From Staphylococcus cornubiensis (lineage in GTDB: Bacteria; Bacillota; Bacilli; Staphylococcales; Staphylococcaceae): DNA of 64,000 nt. Location: the NCBI RefSeq assembly GCF_900183575.1, contig NZ_FXUZ01000005.1, positions 1 to 64,000 of the forward strand. Direction: 5' to 3'. Below the pieces are notes generated by a model, which had not been told where the DNA came from, searched no databases, and worked only from the letters and a program-made list of their open reading frames with translations. A program made the position numbers and the translations under genes. Of the stretch, positions 18,722-27,762 are shown in pieces; positions within the stretch are counted from its first letter, which is position 1; each line of letters begins with the position of its first letter.

Positions 18722-20983
18722 ATGACAGCGATTCATATTCATGGCGCACGTCAAAACAATTTAAAAAATATTGATGTCTCCATTCCGAAACATCAACTGA
18801 CGGTCGTCACTGGGCGATCAGGATCCGGCAAGTCTTCCCTCGTCTTTAATACGATTGCCGCAGAATCCGAACGTCTTTTAAATGAAACCTATTCAAGCTA
18901 CATTCAGCACCAACTGACCCAATATGAAAAGCCTGACGTTGACCATATTGAAAACTTACCTGTAGCGATGGTCATCAATCAAAAAAGGCTCGGTGGCAAC
19001 TCACGCTCAACAGTCGGCACTATTTCTGATATTTATGCATCTGTCCGACTGTTGTGGTCGCGGATCGGGACACCTTTCGTCGGATATTCAGATGTCTTTT
19101 CATTCAACAACCCGAACGGTATGTGTGAACGTTGTCAAGGTCTTGGCTATGTAGAAGATATCGACTTAAATGAACTGATTGATTTCGACAAGTCACTCAA
19201 TGAAGGTGCCATTCGTTTTCCTTCATTCAAACCGGATAGCTGGCGTGGCAAACGTTATCGTTATTCAGGCTTGTTTGATAATGATAAAAAGCTCAAAGAC
19301 TATACGACAGAAGAGCTCGATACGTTTCTTTATACCGAGCCGACACGATTGAAAAATCCACCCGCAGAATGGCCAAAAACCGCTAAATTTGAAGGGTTGA
19401 TTCACCGCTTCCGTCGTTCATTTTTAATTAACGATAACTTCGAGAAGAAGCGTTTTTTAAAAGACGTCGAACGCGTAGTCACCAAGCAAACTTGTCCTGT
19501 CTGTCACGGGCAACGACTCAATCAAAAAGTGCTCAGTTGTAAAATTCATGACTTGAATATTGCGGATTTTACCGCGTTGACGATTGAAGAAGCATTGCCT
19601 TTTTTAGAAGAAATCGACAGCGACAAAGCGACGTATATTATCGAACCCTTGAAAGCGCAACTCCAAGCTTTGAATGACATTGGTCTGAATTATTTAACAC
19701 TCGCGCGTGAAACAACAACACTTTCGGGTGGTGAGTCACAACGGATTAAGCTCATCCGTCATTTGAACAGTCCGTTAACCGACCTCGTGTACATTATCGA
19801 CGAACCGAGTGTCGGCTTGCATCCAGCAGATATTGAAAAAATTAACGAAATTATGCTTAATATTCGTGACAAAGGCAACACTGTTATCATCGTCGAACAC
19901 GATCCGGACGTCATTAAAATTGCCGATCACATTATAGACATCGGTCCAGGTGCTGGTAAACATGGGGGCGAGATTACATTTGAAGGCAGTTATGAAGCGC
20001 TCAAACAGTCCAATACGGATACCGCTCGCGCACTCACCCGTCAACATCACTTGAAACAATCGGCAATTCGTGACGACCAATCATGGCTACATCTAGAACA
20101 TCTGCAACATAACAACTTACAAGACGTCTCTGTTGCGATTCCGAAAAATGCACAAACCGTCGTGACAGGTGTCGCTGGTTCAGGGAAAAGTTCCTTAATT
20201 AAAGGCGGATTTGCGAAACATGAAGATGCGATACTCATTGATCAAAAAGGCGTCCATGCTTCCAATCGTTCGAATTTATTAACGTATACCGGTATTTTCG
20301 ATGATGTTCGTGAATTTTTCAGTAAAGCAACCGGTCTGAAAAAAAGTATGTTCAGCTATAACTCAGATGGGGCTTGTCCAAACTGTAATGGGAAAGGCGT
20401 ACTCAAAACTGAACTCGCCTTTATGCCAGATTTTTCACAAGTATGCGAAGTGTGTGGCGGTACCCGTTATCGTCCGGAAGTGTTGGACGCGAAAGTTGAC
20501 GGTTATTCTATCGCGGACGTGTTAGCACTCACAGTGGAAGAAGGCTTATCACTCTTTCATACACACGAAGCCATCGCGCAAACGTTAAAAGCGCTACAAT
20601 CGACCGGTCTCGGTTATATGACACTTGGTCAGTCACTCGACACCTTATCCGGTGGGGAAATCCAACGTTTAAAACTGACACGCTACATGATTGAACCGGT
20701 GTCAGAAAAAATCTTCATTTTCGATGAACCGACCACAGGCTTACATGAAGATGATATTCCGATATTACAGGCCCGTTTTGATCAACTCATTGAAGAAGGC
20801 CATACCGTTATCTTAATCGAGCATAATATCACGATGATGACGCAAGCAGATTGGCTGATTGATGTCGGACCTGGCGCTGGGAACCAAGGGGGACGCGTCC
20901 TTTATAGTGGTCCACCTGCAGGACTGAAAGACGTTGCCGAATCACGCACTGCACCCCATCTCTTTGGCAGCTTGTCGGAATAA
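18722..20983 (+). CDS. UvrA-like ABC ATPase lacking the UvrB-binding insertion
   Basis: 753 residues, clearly shorter than repair UvrA (about 940). Two ABC halves are complete: P-loops GRSGSGKSS near 33-41 and GVAGSGKSS near 483-491, signature motifs LSGGESQRIKL and LSGGEIQRLKL, and two FDEPT/IDEPS Walker B segments followed by EH switches. Zinc cysteine pairs remain as CERC, CPVC, CPNC and CEVC. Between the first P-loop and the CERC module only about 90 residues occur, so the UvrB-binding insertion is missing. Such UvrA2/UvrA3-type paralogues are linked to drug or DNA-damage tolerance. GAGGTG precedes the ATG. Confidence 0.88.
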   Translation: MTAIHIHGARQNNLKNIDVSIPKHQLTVVTGRSGSGKSSLVFNTIAAESERLLNETYSSYIQHQLTQYEKPDVDHIENLPVAMVINQKRLGGNSRSTVGTISDIYASVRLLWSRIGTPFVGYSDVFSFNNPNGMCERCQGLGYVEDIDLNELIDFDKSLNEGAIRFPSFKPDSWRGKRYRYSGLFDNDKKLKDYTTEELDTFLYTEPTRLKNPPAEWPKTAKFEGLIHRFRRSFLINDNFEKKRFLKDVERVVTKQTCPVCHGQRLNQKVLSCKIHDLNIADFTALTIEEALPFLEEIDSDKATYIIEPLKAQLQALNDIGLNYLTLARETTTLSGGESQRIKLIRHLNSPLTDLVYIIDEPSVGLHPADIEKINEIMLNIRDKGNTVIIVEHDPDVIKIADHIIDIGPGAGKHGGEITFEGSYEALKQSNTDTARALTRQHHLKQSAIRDDQSWLHLEHLQHNNLQDVSVAIPKNAQTVVTGVAGSGKSSLIKGGFAKHEDAILIDQKGVHASNRSNLLTYTGIFDDVREFFSKATGLKKSMFSYNSDGACPNCNGKGVLKTELAFMPDFSQVCEVCGGTRYRPEVLDAKVDGYSIADVLALTVEEGLSLFHTHEAIAQTLKALQSTGLGYMTLGQSLDTLSGGEIQRLKLTRYMIEPVSEKIFIFDEPTTGLHEDDIPILQARFDQLIEEGHTVILIEHNITMMTQADWLIDVGPGAGNQGGRVLYSGPPAGLKDVAESRTAPHLFGSLSE

Positions 20984-21076
20984 GTGAGTGATAAAAAGCG
21001 TAGTGCCCATGATAAACATATGGGTTTTAGCTTAAAAGTATACAATCATATCATCACTATAAAGGGGGAATCATTG

Positions 21077-21337
21077 ATGACGACACTGACGCATTCAAAC
21101 GCACGTCAACAGCTTAGAAAACTGATTGATCAAGTCAACCTTGATGACGATGTCGTAACGATCACAACAAATGACCGGAACGCTGTGTTAATGAGTGAAG
21201 CGCACTATCATTCGCTCACGGAAACACTTTATTTATTACAATCCCCTGCTAACGCGCAACGTCTCGCTAAGTCTATCGAGGAAGCTGAGCAGGGTCGCAC
21301 GATCGAGGTAAAATTGAACAACTCAAAACATGATTAA
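21077..21337 (+). CDS. YefM/Axe-type antitoxin without a recognisable toxin
   Basis: 86 residues of the Phd/YefM antitoxin family: TLTHSNARQQLRKLIDQVN at the DNA-binding N-terminus, then VVTITTNDRNAVLMSEAHYHSLTETLYLLQSPANAQRL, close to staphylococcal Axe antitoxins. I use the ATG at 21077 preceded by AAGGGGG rather than the GTG at 20984 that directly follows the upstream stop. The partner yoeB/txe gene should overlap the 3' end, but only a short reading frame enters a terminator. Orphan antitoxins may still repress their promoter or buffer a toxin encoded elsewhere. Confidence 0.8.
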   Translation: MTTLTHSNARQQLRKLIDQVNLDDDVVTITTNDRNAVLMSEAHYHSLTETLYLLQSPANAQRLAKSIEEAEQGRTIEVKLNNSKHD

Positions 21338-21455
21338 CTACAGCATTATCAACACAAAAACTCCGAGGCTTTGGTCATCCATTGACAAAAAGCTCGGAGT
21401 TTTCTTTTACTCATCGCATCGCGCCCTTAGTTTTAACGGCTCTCTTTTGCTTTAA
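21330..21455 (+). pseudogene. Possible remnant of a YoeB-type toxin start
   Basis: An ATG at 21330 overlaps the antitoxin stop, as toxin starts do in yefM-yoeB pairs. It opens 41 codons beginning MINYSIINTK, which resembles the first residues of YoeB proteins, then runs through the terminator hairpin and into the 3' end of the opposite gene with no further similarity. This is suggestive only. Confidence 0.3.
21356..21404. terminator. Bidirectional terminator between antitoxin and IsaB-like gene
   Basis: AAAACTCCGAG pairs with CTCGGAGTTTT around a loop of about 26 bases; T runs occur on both strands. It sits between two convergent genes. Confidence 0.75.
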
Positions 21456-21948
21456 TCACAATAGAGTTGCCAGAGTAAAATGCGACTTGTGTTGTTTTTG
21501 TATCGTAAATTTCGCCTTGTTTCACATGGTCGCGAACAGACTGGTCACTATGACTCACTTTATCAATTAATAAAGTCAAGTTCACTAATTTGCCTTGGCT
21601 ATCAATACCAAAAATGACGTCATTTTTCTCGTAATATGTGACACCTTTTTCTTGATAATATTTTTTCACGTCATTCCCTACTGCTTTTTTAACGTCATCA
21701 AATGTAGATTGACCGACTTTTAAACCATCGTATTTAAAGTTGTCATGTTGTAAAGCACGGTAAAAGTTTTTATCTTCTAATGCATTATTAGACTTGAAAT
21801 TAAATAAGCCTTTATATGTGTAATAAGGTGTTTGCTGTTCAGTTGCTGCATTCGCCTCTGTATTGAGTGCGCCTGTACCAGCTGTTGCCCCTAACAATGT
21901 GCCTAATGATAAAGTTGCCGCCACTGCGACTTTTGTCACTTGATTCAT
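21433..21948 (-). CDS. IsaB-like secreted staphylococcal antigen
   Basis: 171 residues with a Sec signal peptide (about 1-36, ending around ANAA). The mature part begins TPYYTYKGLF and continues with DKNFYRALQHDNFKYDGLKV, the pattern of the immunodominant staphylococcal antigen B family (IsaB). IsaB of S. aureus is an extracellular nucleic-acid-binding immunodominant protein. The middle region VGNDVKKYYQEKGVTYYEKNDVIFGI corresponds to the IsaB C-terminal module. The ATG at 21948 follows GAGGAGTG; a GTG 9 bp upstream lies in that site. Function is inferred from family membership. Confidence 0.75.
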   Translation of the reverse strand: MNQVTKVAVAATLSLGTLLGATAGTGALNTEANAATEQQTPYYTYKGLFNFKSNNALEDKNFYRALQHDNFKYDGLKVGQSTFDDVKKAVGNDVKKYYQEKGVTYYEKNDVIFGIDSQGKLVNLTLLIDKVSHSDQSVRDHVKQGEIYDTKTTQVAFYSGNSIVIKAKESR

Positions 21949-22251
21949 TTGTACCACTCCTCTTTTTCTCAGTACTAATATAAAAATTAGGAATTTATGT
22001 TATTTGTAGTTATAGAGTAAAATTTCCACATTTTAATAACTTATATATCAAATTGTTCCTTACTCGAATGATAACAAATTAAGGTAACATTTTCATCCGA
22101 AAGTGTTTCGGTCATTGGACGGAAATTTTTCTACAACTCTGTACCTAAAAGGAGTGGCTGCAATATTTTAATGAAGGTGTATATGTTGAGTTTTAACCTA
22201 CCACTAATGTTATAATGAGTGACAGTATACTAATTCAATGGGGGAAGTATT

Positions 22252-22527
22252 ATGGCTAAAAAATCTAAAAAATCATTAAGCGTGCTTTCAACTGCTTTAA
22301 CAGGTGCAACATTAGTTGTAGACTTTTATAACTCTTATATTTATCGTTCAAAAAGCCGTAAATTGAGTTACATTTCAGTTGGACTTGGCTTAGTGGATGT
22401 CGTATTAAGCTTCTATTTATCACTTGGCGCTAAAAGTAAATTCACAAAAGCATGGTCATTCTTCTCAGCAAGTCGTCAAGTATGGAGTGGCATCCAAAAA
22501 ATCCAAGCCATTCGTGCACGTGGTTAA
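22252..22527 (+). CDS. Conserved small protein, possibly membrane associated
   Basis: 91 residues, unrecognised beyond a general impression that similar proteins occur in staphylococci. It is very basic at both ends (AKKSKKSLS and RQVWSGIQKIQAIRARG) with two moderately hydrophobic stretches, about 9-28 and 41-57. GGGGGAAG lies ahead of the ATG and a TATAAT is present at about 22211. Monocistronic, ended by the terminator at 22559-22615. No function can be assigned. The stretch 21949-22251 upstream holds promoters only as far as I can see. Confidence 0.7.
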   Translation: MAKKSKKSLSVLSTALTGATLVVDFYNSYIYRSKSRKLSYISVGLGLVDVVLSFYLSLGAKSKFTKAWSFFSASRQVWSGIQKIQAIRARG

Positions 22528-22558
22528 GACAAACGACGTCTATTTTTTGCGCAACAAA

Positions 22559-22615
22559 TAAAGGCGTGAACATGAAATCCAACGTCACATTGTGATTTCT
22601 GTTCTACGCCTTTTT
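22559..22615. terminator. Bidirectional terminator
   Basis: Long imperfect hairpin with outer arms AAAGGCGT and ACGCCTTT and inner arms GAAATC/GATTTC, T runs on both sides, between convergent genes. Confidence 0.75.
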
Positions 22616-23213
22616 ATGTACGATGTTCACGGTAAATCATCCTCCACGGACCTTCATACATCAGTTTATAAATATTCTCCACTTGCGCATCAATAGGCAA
22701 ACGCGCATCATCCATCACCCAAGTCCGCATTAACGACCACATGCTTCCTAACACAAAAGCATGAAAATAACGGAAAGGGATACCTTCAACTTCATTCGGA
22801 TTCGCCAATAAACTTTTGAGATTCAATGCAATCATCTCGCCAATTTTTTGTTCAATTTCATGGTTGCGCCCACTACTTAGAAGCACTTGATAACGTTCAA
22901 TATCCTCTGAAATCATGTTTAACATCGCTTTCGGAATTTCCTTGAACACGATCGTTGCCTCTTCAAAACTATTCAACGTTTTGAGCTGTTTGGCTTTTTC
23001 CTTAAAGTTCAAGCGCATCTTTTCTAAAACTTCATACTCAATTTGATCCAACAAATCATATTTATCATAATAATGTTGATAAAATGTCGCGCGATGGACA
23101 TCAGCCGTATCTGCAATTTGTTGTATCGTAATTTTATCCAATGCTTCGGTTTTTAATAGTTGAATGAGCGCTTCTTTAATCGCATTTGTCGTTTTACGAA
23201 TTCGTCGATCCAC
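22614..23213 (-). CDS. TetR/AcrR-family transcriptional regulator
   Basis: 199 residues. The N-terminal helix-turn-helix (about residues 8-55) reads TTNAIKEALIQLLKTEALDKITIQQIADTADVHRATFYQHYYDKYDLL, very typical of TetR. The all-helical C-terminal ligand domain resembles the TetR_C_8/DhaS-type group. No target can be read: neighbours are a small protein and the sle1-like autolysin. The short spacing to no other gene suggests it acts on a distant locus or on itself. Confidence 0.85.
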   Translation of the reverse strand: MDRRIRKTTNAIKEALIQLLKTEALDKITIQQIADTADVHRATFYQHYYDKYDLLDQIEYEVLEKMRLNFKEKAKQLKTLNSFEEATIVFKEIPKAMLNMISEDIERYQVLLSSGRNHEIEQKIGEMIALNLKSLLANPNEVEGIPFRYFHAFVLGSMWSLMRTWVMDDARLPIDAQVENIYKLMYEGPWRMIYREHRT

Positions 23214-23436
23214 CTAATTCCCCCTTTGCATCTCACTACCGCTTCTGTTTGTATCATCGTTCTTATCTTATCATACCCTTTAATGTTTACTATCAACACC
23301 ATCATCCTAGATTTGAAAAGTATGTAAGCAACTGTTTATTACCAATTTGTTAATGGTATATGACATGAAATTCAAACTTTTGAGATTTTAACGAAAAAGG
23401 ACTAAATTTTTTCAATGCTACAAGCCGCGATATCAA

Positions 23437-23474
23437 TAAAAAACGTGAGCAATACATACTATGCATACTCACGC
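23437..23474 (-). terminator. Terminator of the sle1-like gene
   Basis: Stem CGTGAG/CTCACG with an internal ATGCATAGTATGTAT loop region and seven T on the minus strand, 10 bp after the stop. Confidence 0.85.
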
Positions 23475-23483
23475 TTTTGTTGA

Positions 23484-24512
23484 TTAATGAATATATTTGA
23501 ATGAACTTACAAGATAAGCTGGCACTGTACGATATGTTAAAACGCCAGGTGCTGCAGTAAAGTTCATCTCTGATACTAAAATACTACCGTCTGCATTAAG
23601 ACGCTCTACATAAGAAACGTGACCATAGTAACCTAAATCAGATTGTAAAATTGACCCTACTGTTGGTCGATGGTCGATGTAGTAACCATCACGCGCCGCA
23701 TTATCATCCCATGCATTCGCATTCCACCAATACGTGCTAATTGGCAGACCGATTTCTTTACGTTTATTGAAGACATACCATGTACATTGTCCCCAATCGT
23801 ATAAGTTTTGATGATTAAATGTAGGTGAGTTATAGCTTGGCGTTGTTGACGGACGTGAAGTCGTTGTTGATGACTTCGTAGCTGCACTACCACTCACTTT
23901 TAATTGTTGTCCTGGGAAAATTAAAAACGATGTTAAGCCGTTCAAATCCATGATGTGTCGATATGTCGTGCCGTATTTAGATGCGATCAACGACAATGAA
24001 TCCCCAGGTTGTACTGTGTAGTAAGTTGCATTTCTTGAAGAAGTGTTCGTTGTTCTCTTCGTTGTTGTACTACTTGTTTTGCGGCTTGATGTTGTTGCCG
24101 GACCACTTACATTTAACTTTTGACCCGGTAAAATTAAGAAGCTATCCAAGCCGTTCCATTTCATAATGTTTTGATATGTTGTTCCATATCTTGCTGCAAT
24201 GCCTGACAAAGTGTCCCCGTAACGTACAGTATATACTGTAGATGATGCACTGCTATGACTTGAACTTTGTGTCGTTGAGCGTGTTGTACTGCTTCCGCCA
24301 GATACCTTCAACACTTGATTTGGAAAGATTAAGTTAGACGTTAATCCATTATATTGTTTAAGTTGCGCGATGGTGATGTTATATCTTGTTGCAATAGACC
24401 AAAGTGAATCACCAGCTTGAACACGATATGTTGTTGAGGCATCTGCATGTGCAGTTAATGCTGTAGCAGCAGCTGTTGTTCCTAGTAACGCTGCCATGAA
24501 CTTTTTATGCAT
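23484..24512 (-). CDS. sle1: Sle1/Aaa-like N-acetylmuramoyl-L-alanine amidase
   Basis: 342 residues. A signal peptide (about 1-25) precedes three LysM peptidoglycan-binding repeats (about 27-70, 92-135 and 165-208), each starting Y.V..GDSL..IA.(R/K)Y, separated by Ser/Thr-rich linkers. A C-terminal CHAP domain (about 225-342) has the catalytic Cys in WGQCTWYVF and the His in YGHVSYVE. This is the architecture and length of staphylococcal Sle1, which splits daughter cells at the septum and binds matrix proteins. The upstream WalR-like box suggests WalRK control. Confidence 0.93.
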   Translation of the reverse strand: MHKKFMAALLGTTAAATALTAHADASTTYRVQAGDSLWSIATRYNITIAQLKQYNGLTSNLIFPNQVLKVSGGSSTTRSTTQSSSHSSASSTVYTVRYGDTLSGIAARYGTTYQNIMKWNGLDSFLILPGQKLNVSGPATTSSRKTSSTTTKRTTNTSSRNATYYTVQPGDSLSLIASKYGTTYRHIMDLNGLTSFLIFPGQQLKVSGSAATKSSTTTSRPSTTPSYNSPTFNHQNLYDWGQCTWYVFNKRKEIGLPISTYWWNANAWDDNAARDGYYIDHRPTVGSILQSDLGYYGHVSYVERLNADGSILVSEMNFTAAPGVLTYRTVPAYLVSSFKYIH

Positions 24513-24600
24513 TCGTTTCCCTCCTTATAAAATAGAAGATATTATTCTTATACAGTTTTATATTATACACTGTTTATGTATGTAGAAATATGTCTGTTAT

Positions 24601-24617
24601 ATAACATTATGATTACA
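24601..24617 (-). promoter_or_regulatory. WalR-like box upstream of sle1
   Basis: Minus strand TGTAAT-CATAA-TGTTAT matches the WalR consensus TGTWAH-N5-TGTWAH at every position. It lies about 90 bp upstream of the start codon and about 45 bp upstream of a TATAAT -10 near 24562. The rest of 24513-24869 has no credible gene. Confidence 0.7.
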
Positions 24618-24869
24618 AAAAAACCGACATGCCGGCGTTTATAAGGGCTATATATTTACTCCAATTCGTTTGAAAATCGGTTAAATTGCGATGATTTTAT
24701 CCCAAAAGTCGCTTTTCTCATATATTTTTCTAAACTAACTTTCATGCTCGTGCGACATATGAACGCTTAATATTTTTATAGAAAGAAATTTATTCATGAT
24801 GATAAAACGTGAAGCTATCTATTAAACGTATCCATATTTCGCCATCGTAAAAACCATGCATTTCAATCG

Positions 24870-25151
24870 TTAAAATCCTATTCCGAAAAATAATACAAAA
24901 ATAATTAAAGGAATGAGGACGACTATATTCAGTATGTCGACGATAAACCAAATTAATCCTACTTTTCTTAACTTGGCATCGTCTGAGTTCAAATGCCAAG
25001 CTGAAAATATGCCAACAGCGAGTGACGTTGCTTCGAAATATGTCAACAAATCACCAAGGGCTATCGTCAACATCACACAAATGAGTCCACCTACAATTAA
25101 AAATAAATAATTTAAAACATTAACGATATGTATGACTCTGACCATAGTCAT
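24870..25151 (-). CDS. Small hydrophobic membrane protein, unknown function
   Basis: 93 residues with three likely membrane helices (about 10-31, 36-52 and 64-92) and a short polar loop with HLNSDDAKLRKVG. GGAGGTG sits 4 bp from the first ATG and 10 bp from a second ATG two codons in, so the start is uncertain by 6 bp. No family recognised. Confidence 0.6.
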   Translation of the reverse strand: MTMVRVIHIVNVLNYLFLIVGGLICVMLTIALGDLLTYFEATSLAVGIFSAWHLNSDDAKLRKVGLIWFIVDILNIVVLIPLIIFVLFFGIGF

Positions 25152-25293
25152 TACACCTCCTATTTGAAACCATCAATATCAACTTGTTCAACAATTGTCC
25201 AACTTATTAAAATTATAACATTTTCATATGATTTTTATTTAATAGATTGGTTTCACGCTTATAAAAATGAATTAAAGGTGGTGAAGCACAAAA

Positions 25294-25390
25294 AGTTTTT
25301 GATGCTATTGATGCAGTATTTTGTTTAACTTGCCCTCTTCCTACGATTTATGCGTCAAATTCATCCTCATTTTCAACTGTTCTATCATTG
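25294..25390 (-). repeat. Palindromic repeat family, remnant copy E
   Basis: Contains the outer-end motif of the family (TGATGCAGTATTTTGTTTAA then CTTGCCCT and CCTACGATTT) but jumps directly into the other flank (AAATTCATCCTCATTTTC). The central palindrome is missing. Lies in the 518-bp gap 25152-25669, which otherwise holds the mccB terminator and no credible gene. Confidence 0.6.
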
Positions 25391-25463
25391 TAAGTGCGTA
25401 ATAACACTATTAGAAGGAAGCCGATAAAAAATTTAATGTCTTAGTATGTTTTAATCTTTTATT

Positions 25464-25502
25464 AAAAAAGCCATACCATGTTTGAATTGAAACATGGTAT
25501 GA
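25464..25502 (-). terminator. Terminator of mccAB
   Basis: Perfect 12-bp stem CATACCATGTTT/AAACATGGTATG with a 6-base loop, followed on the minus strand by GCTTTTTT. About 170 bp past the mccB stop. Confidence 0.8.
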
Positions 25503-25669
25503 CTCAGTCGAATGTGATTGATTTTATAAACGAGATTGATGGTTATTTTGGAAAGAAGGACTAGGACATCCAATTCAGCCTCTGGAGCATGAATCCATGA
25601 AGCTAACCGTAAAAATACAACATTTACAGCAATTAAAATAGATATACTACTCCCTCAATCCAACGTGAC

Positions 25670-26812
25670 TTATAATTGGTCGAGTGCTTGTTTTAAATCT
25701 TCTACAAGATCATCTGTATCTTCAATACCTAATGATAATCGTACTAAACCGTCCGCAATGCCTTCTTTTGCGCGAATGTCAGCCGGAATGGATGCATGTG
25801 TCATTAAGCTTGGTACAGAAATTAAACTTTCAACTGCTCCTAAACTTTCTGCTAATGTGAAATATTTCGTTTGTCTCACAAGGAATTTGGCCTTTTCAAC
25901 ATCGGCTACTTCAAATGAGATAATGCCTGTTGTACCGTCTGCCTGCGCTTGGTGGACATCATAATTCAAGTGTGATGGTTGGCTTGGATGATACACTTTT
26001 GTCACTTTGTCGTGTTGATTCAACATTTCGACGACAGCTAAGGCGTTGCGTTCGATTTGTTCCATACGTAAAGCTAATGTTTTCATCCCACGAATGAGTA
26101 AATAACTGTCTTGTGGTCCCAATACACCGCCTGTAGAGTTTTGGACAAATGCGATACGTTCTGCGAGTGACTCATCTTTAACTGCGACAAGTCCAGCTAC
26201 AACGTCACTATGACCCCCTAAATATTTCGTCGCTGAGTGGACAACGATATCTGCGCCCAGTGATAAAGGTGTTTGATAGTAAGGTGTCATGAATGTGTTA
26301 TCCACGACTGTAATCAGTTGATGTTGCTTGCCGATTTCGCTCACAGCTTGAATATCTGTAATACGTAACAATGGGTTTGATGGTGTTTCGATAAATAACA
26401 TTTTCGTATTGTCTTTGATTTTTGCTTCAATATTGCTCACATCTGTCGTATTTACAAAGTCAAATTCAATACCGAAACGTGTGAAGACGCGCGTCATAGC
26501 ACGGTATGAGCCACCATACACGTCTGAACCGACAATAATGTGATCGCCTTGGTCTAACAACATGATGACCGCACTAATCGCTGCCATTCCTGAACCAAAT
26601 GCGAAACCGTAGTTCCCATGTTCTAAATCAGCAATGACAGACTCAAGTGATGAACGTGTGGGGTTAGCTGTACGTGAATATTCAAAGCCTTGTCTTAACT
26701 CCCCAATCGCATCTTGTTCATATGTACTCGTTTGATAAATTGGCGTTGTGACTGCACCTGTATAATCATCTGTTGTATTTCCGCAATGAATGAGTAATGT
26801 TTTTTTATTCAT
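25670..26812 (-). CDS. mccB: Cystathionine gamma-lyase/homocysteine gamma-lyase MccB-type
   Basis: 380-residue PLP enzyme of the Cys/Met metabolism family. The PLP lysine is Lys196 in SATKYLGGHSD; YSRTANPTR near 45-53 and the ETPSNPLL motif near 142-149 also fit. Paired with the cystathionine beta-synthase-type gene directly upstream, the likely role is cleavage of cystathionine to cysteine in the reverse transsulfuration route from methionine. The ATG overlaps the mccA stop (TAATG). By sequence alone a cystathionine gamma-synthase or beta-lyase cannot be excluded. In S. aureus metNIQ transporter genes are associated with mccAB; none are here. Confidence 0.88.
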   Translation of the reverse strand: MNKKTLLIHCGNTTDDYTGAVTTPIYQTSTYEQDAIGELRQGFEYSRTANPTRSSLESVIADLEHGNYGFAFGSGMAAISAVIMLLDQGDHIIVGSDVYGGSYRAMTRVFTRFGIEFDFVNTTDVSNIEAKIKDNTKMLFIETPSNPLLRITDIQAVSEIGKQHQLITVVDNTFMTPYYQTPLSLGADIVVHSATKYLGGHSDVVAGLVAVKDESLAERIAFVQNSTGGVLGPQDSYLLIRGMKTLALRMEQIERNALAVVEMLNQHDKVTKVYHPSQPSHLNYDVHQAQADGTTGIISFEVADVEKAKFLVRQTKYFTLAESLGAVESLISVPSLMTHASIPADIRAKEGIADGLVRLSLGIEDTDDLVEDLKQALDQL

Positions 26813-27714
26813 TATAAATCTCCTCCGTATTGAAATATCTTTTTCGACATATAACGATCACTGCCATCAGGAAAGATTGCCACCACTTTCCCTTGATCTA
26901 ATCGCTCTGCTGCTCGAATGGCCCCTTCTAATGCAGCACCTGAAGAACTCCCCGCTAATATGCCTTCATAACGTGCCAAATCTTTAACGTGTTGAAAGGC
27001 GGTCTCATCCGGCACGACTTCTACCGCTTCAATCCATTCTCTCTTTAAAAACTGTGGCCACACTTCTACGCCAATGCCCTCTGTATCATGACGCCCCTTT
27101 TCTTGACCACTTAAGATAGAACCAGGTGGCTCGACGACAATCGACTTCACATCATGTGACTGAAGCGCTTCTGCCACACCTGCAAATGTCCCGCCAGAAC
27201 CTGCACCGGCGACAAAATAGTCTAAATCCGGCAGTGCCTCAATCAGTTCGACTGCTAATGTATCTCGATACGCAGCAGGATTATCAAGCGTTTCAAACTG
27301 GTTCGTATAATAAGCGCCCGTCTCCTCAGCATACGCTTCGGCCCATTGTCGTGCCCCGAGCATCCCTTCTGCTTGTGATGTACGATGAATGTCAGCGCCG
27401 AGTGCCCGCATAATGGCAATCTTCTCTTCTGAAAATCCTTGTGGGGCAAAGATGACACACGTGAGGTCATAATGGTTGGCAACGATGGCTAAACCAATTC
27501 CCGTATTCCCTGCCGTTGCTTCCACAATTTGATCCCCAGGTCGAAGCTTACCTTCTTGAATCGCATGCTCGATTAAATACTTGGCCAACCGATCTTTCAC
27601 GCTTCCCCCTGGATTGTGCATCTCCAGTTTGGCGAAGATTTGGACGCGCTCCGTACTATAATGCTCGAGTTGTACAAGCGGTGTCTGCCCAATTAAGTCA
27701 AAATTTCTCAACAC
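26812..27714 (-). CDS. mccA: Cystathionine beta-synthase/cysteine synthase-type MccA
   Basis: About 300 residues of the PLP-dependent cysteine synthase/cystathionine beta-synthase fold. The lysine is Lys40 in NPGGSVKDR; the EATAGNTGIGLA substrate loop is at about 65-76 and the GSGGTFAG phosphate-binding glycine loop near 173-180. MccA condenses O-acetylserine or serine with homocysteine to cystathionine for the coupled MccB. The start is either GTG at 27714 or the adjacent TTG; GAGGGG spacing slightly favours the TTG. A 27-bp dyad upstream could be the sulfur regulator site. Confidence 0.88.
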   Translation of the reverse strand: MLRNFDLIGQTPLVQLEHYSTERVQIFAKLEMHNPGGSVKDRLAKYLIEHAIQEGKLRPGDQIVEATAGNTGIGLAIVANHYDLTCVIFAPQGFSEEKIAIMRALGADIHRTSQAEGMLGARQWAEAYAEETGAYYTNQFETLDNPAAYRDTLAVELIEALPDLDYFVAGAGSGGTFAGVAEALQSHDVKSIVVEPPGSILSGQEKGRHDTEGIGVEVWPQFLKREWIEAVEVVPDETAFQHVKDLARYEGILAGSSSGAALEGAIRAAERLDQGKVVAIFPDGSDRYMSKKIFQYGGDL

Positions 27715-27735
27715 TGTCCCCTCATTTCAACCGTT

Positions 27736-27762
27736 TAATTCTTAGTTAATACATATGAATTA
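27736..27762. promoter_or_regulatory. Dyad upstream of mccAB
   Basis: TAATTC-N15-GAATTA, a 27-bp symmetrical element 22 bp before the mccA start. Length and AT-rich dyad form resemble staphylococcal CymR sites, but I cannot confirm the consensus. Confidence 0.35.
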
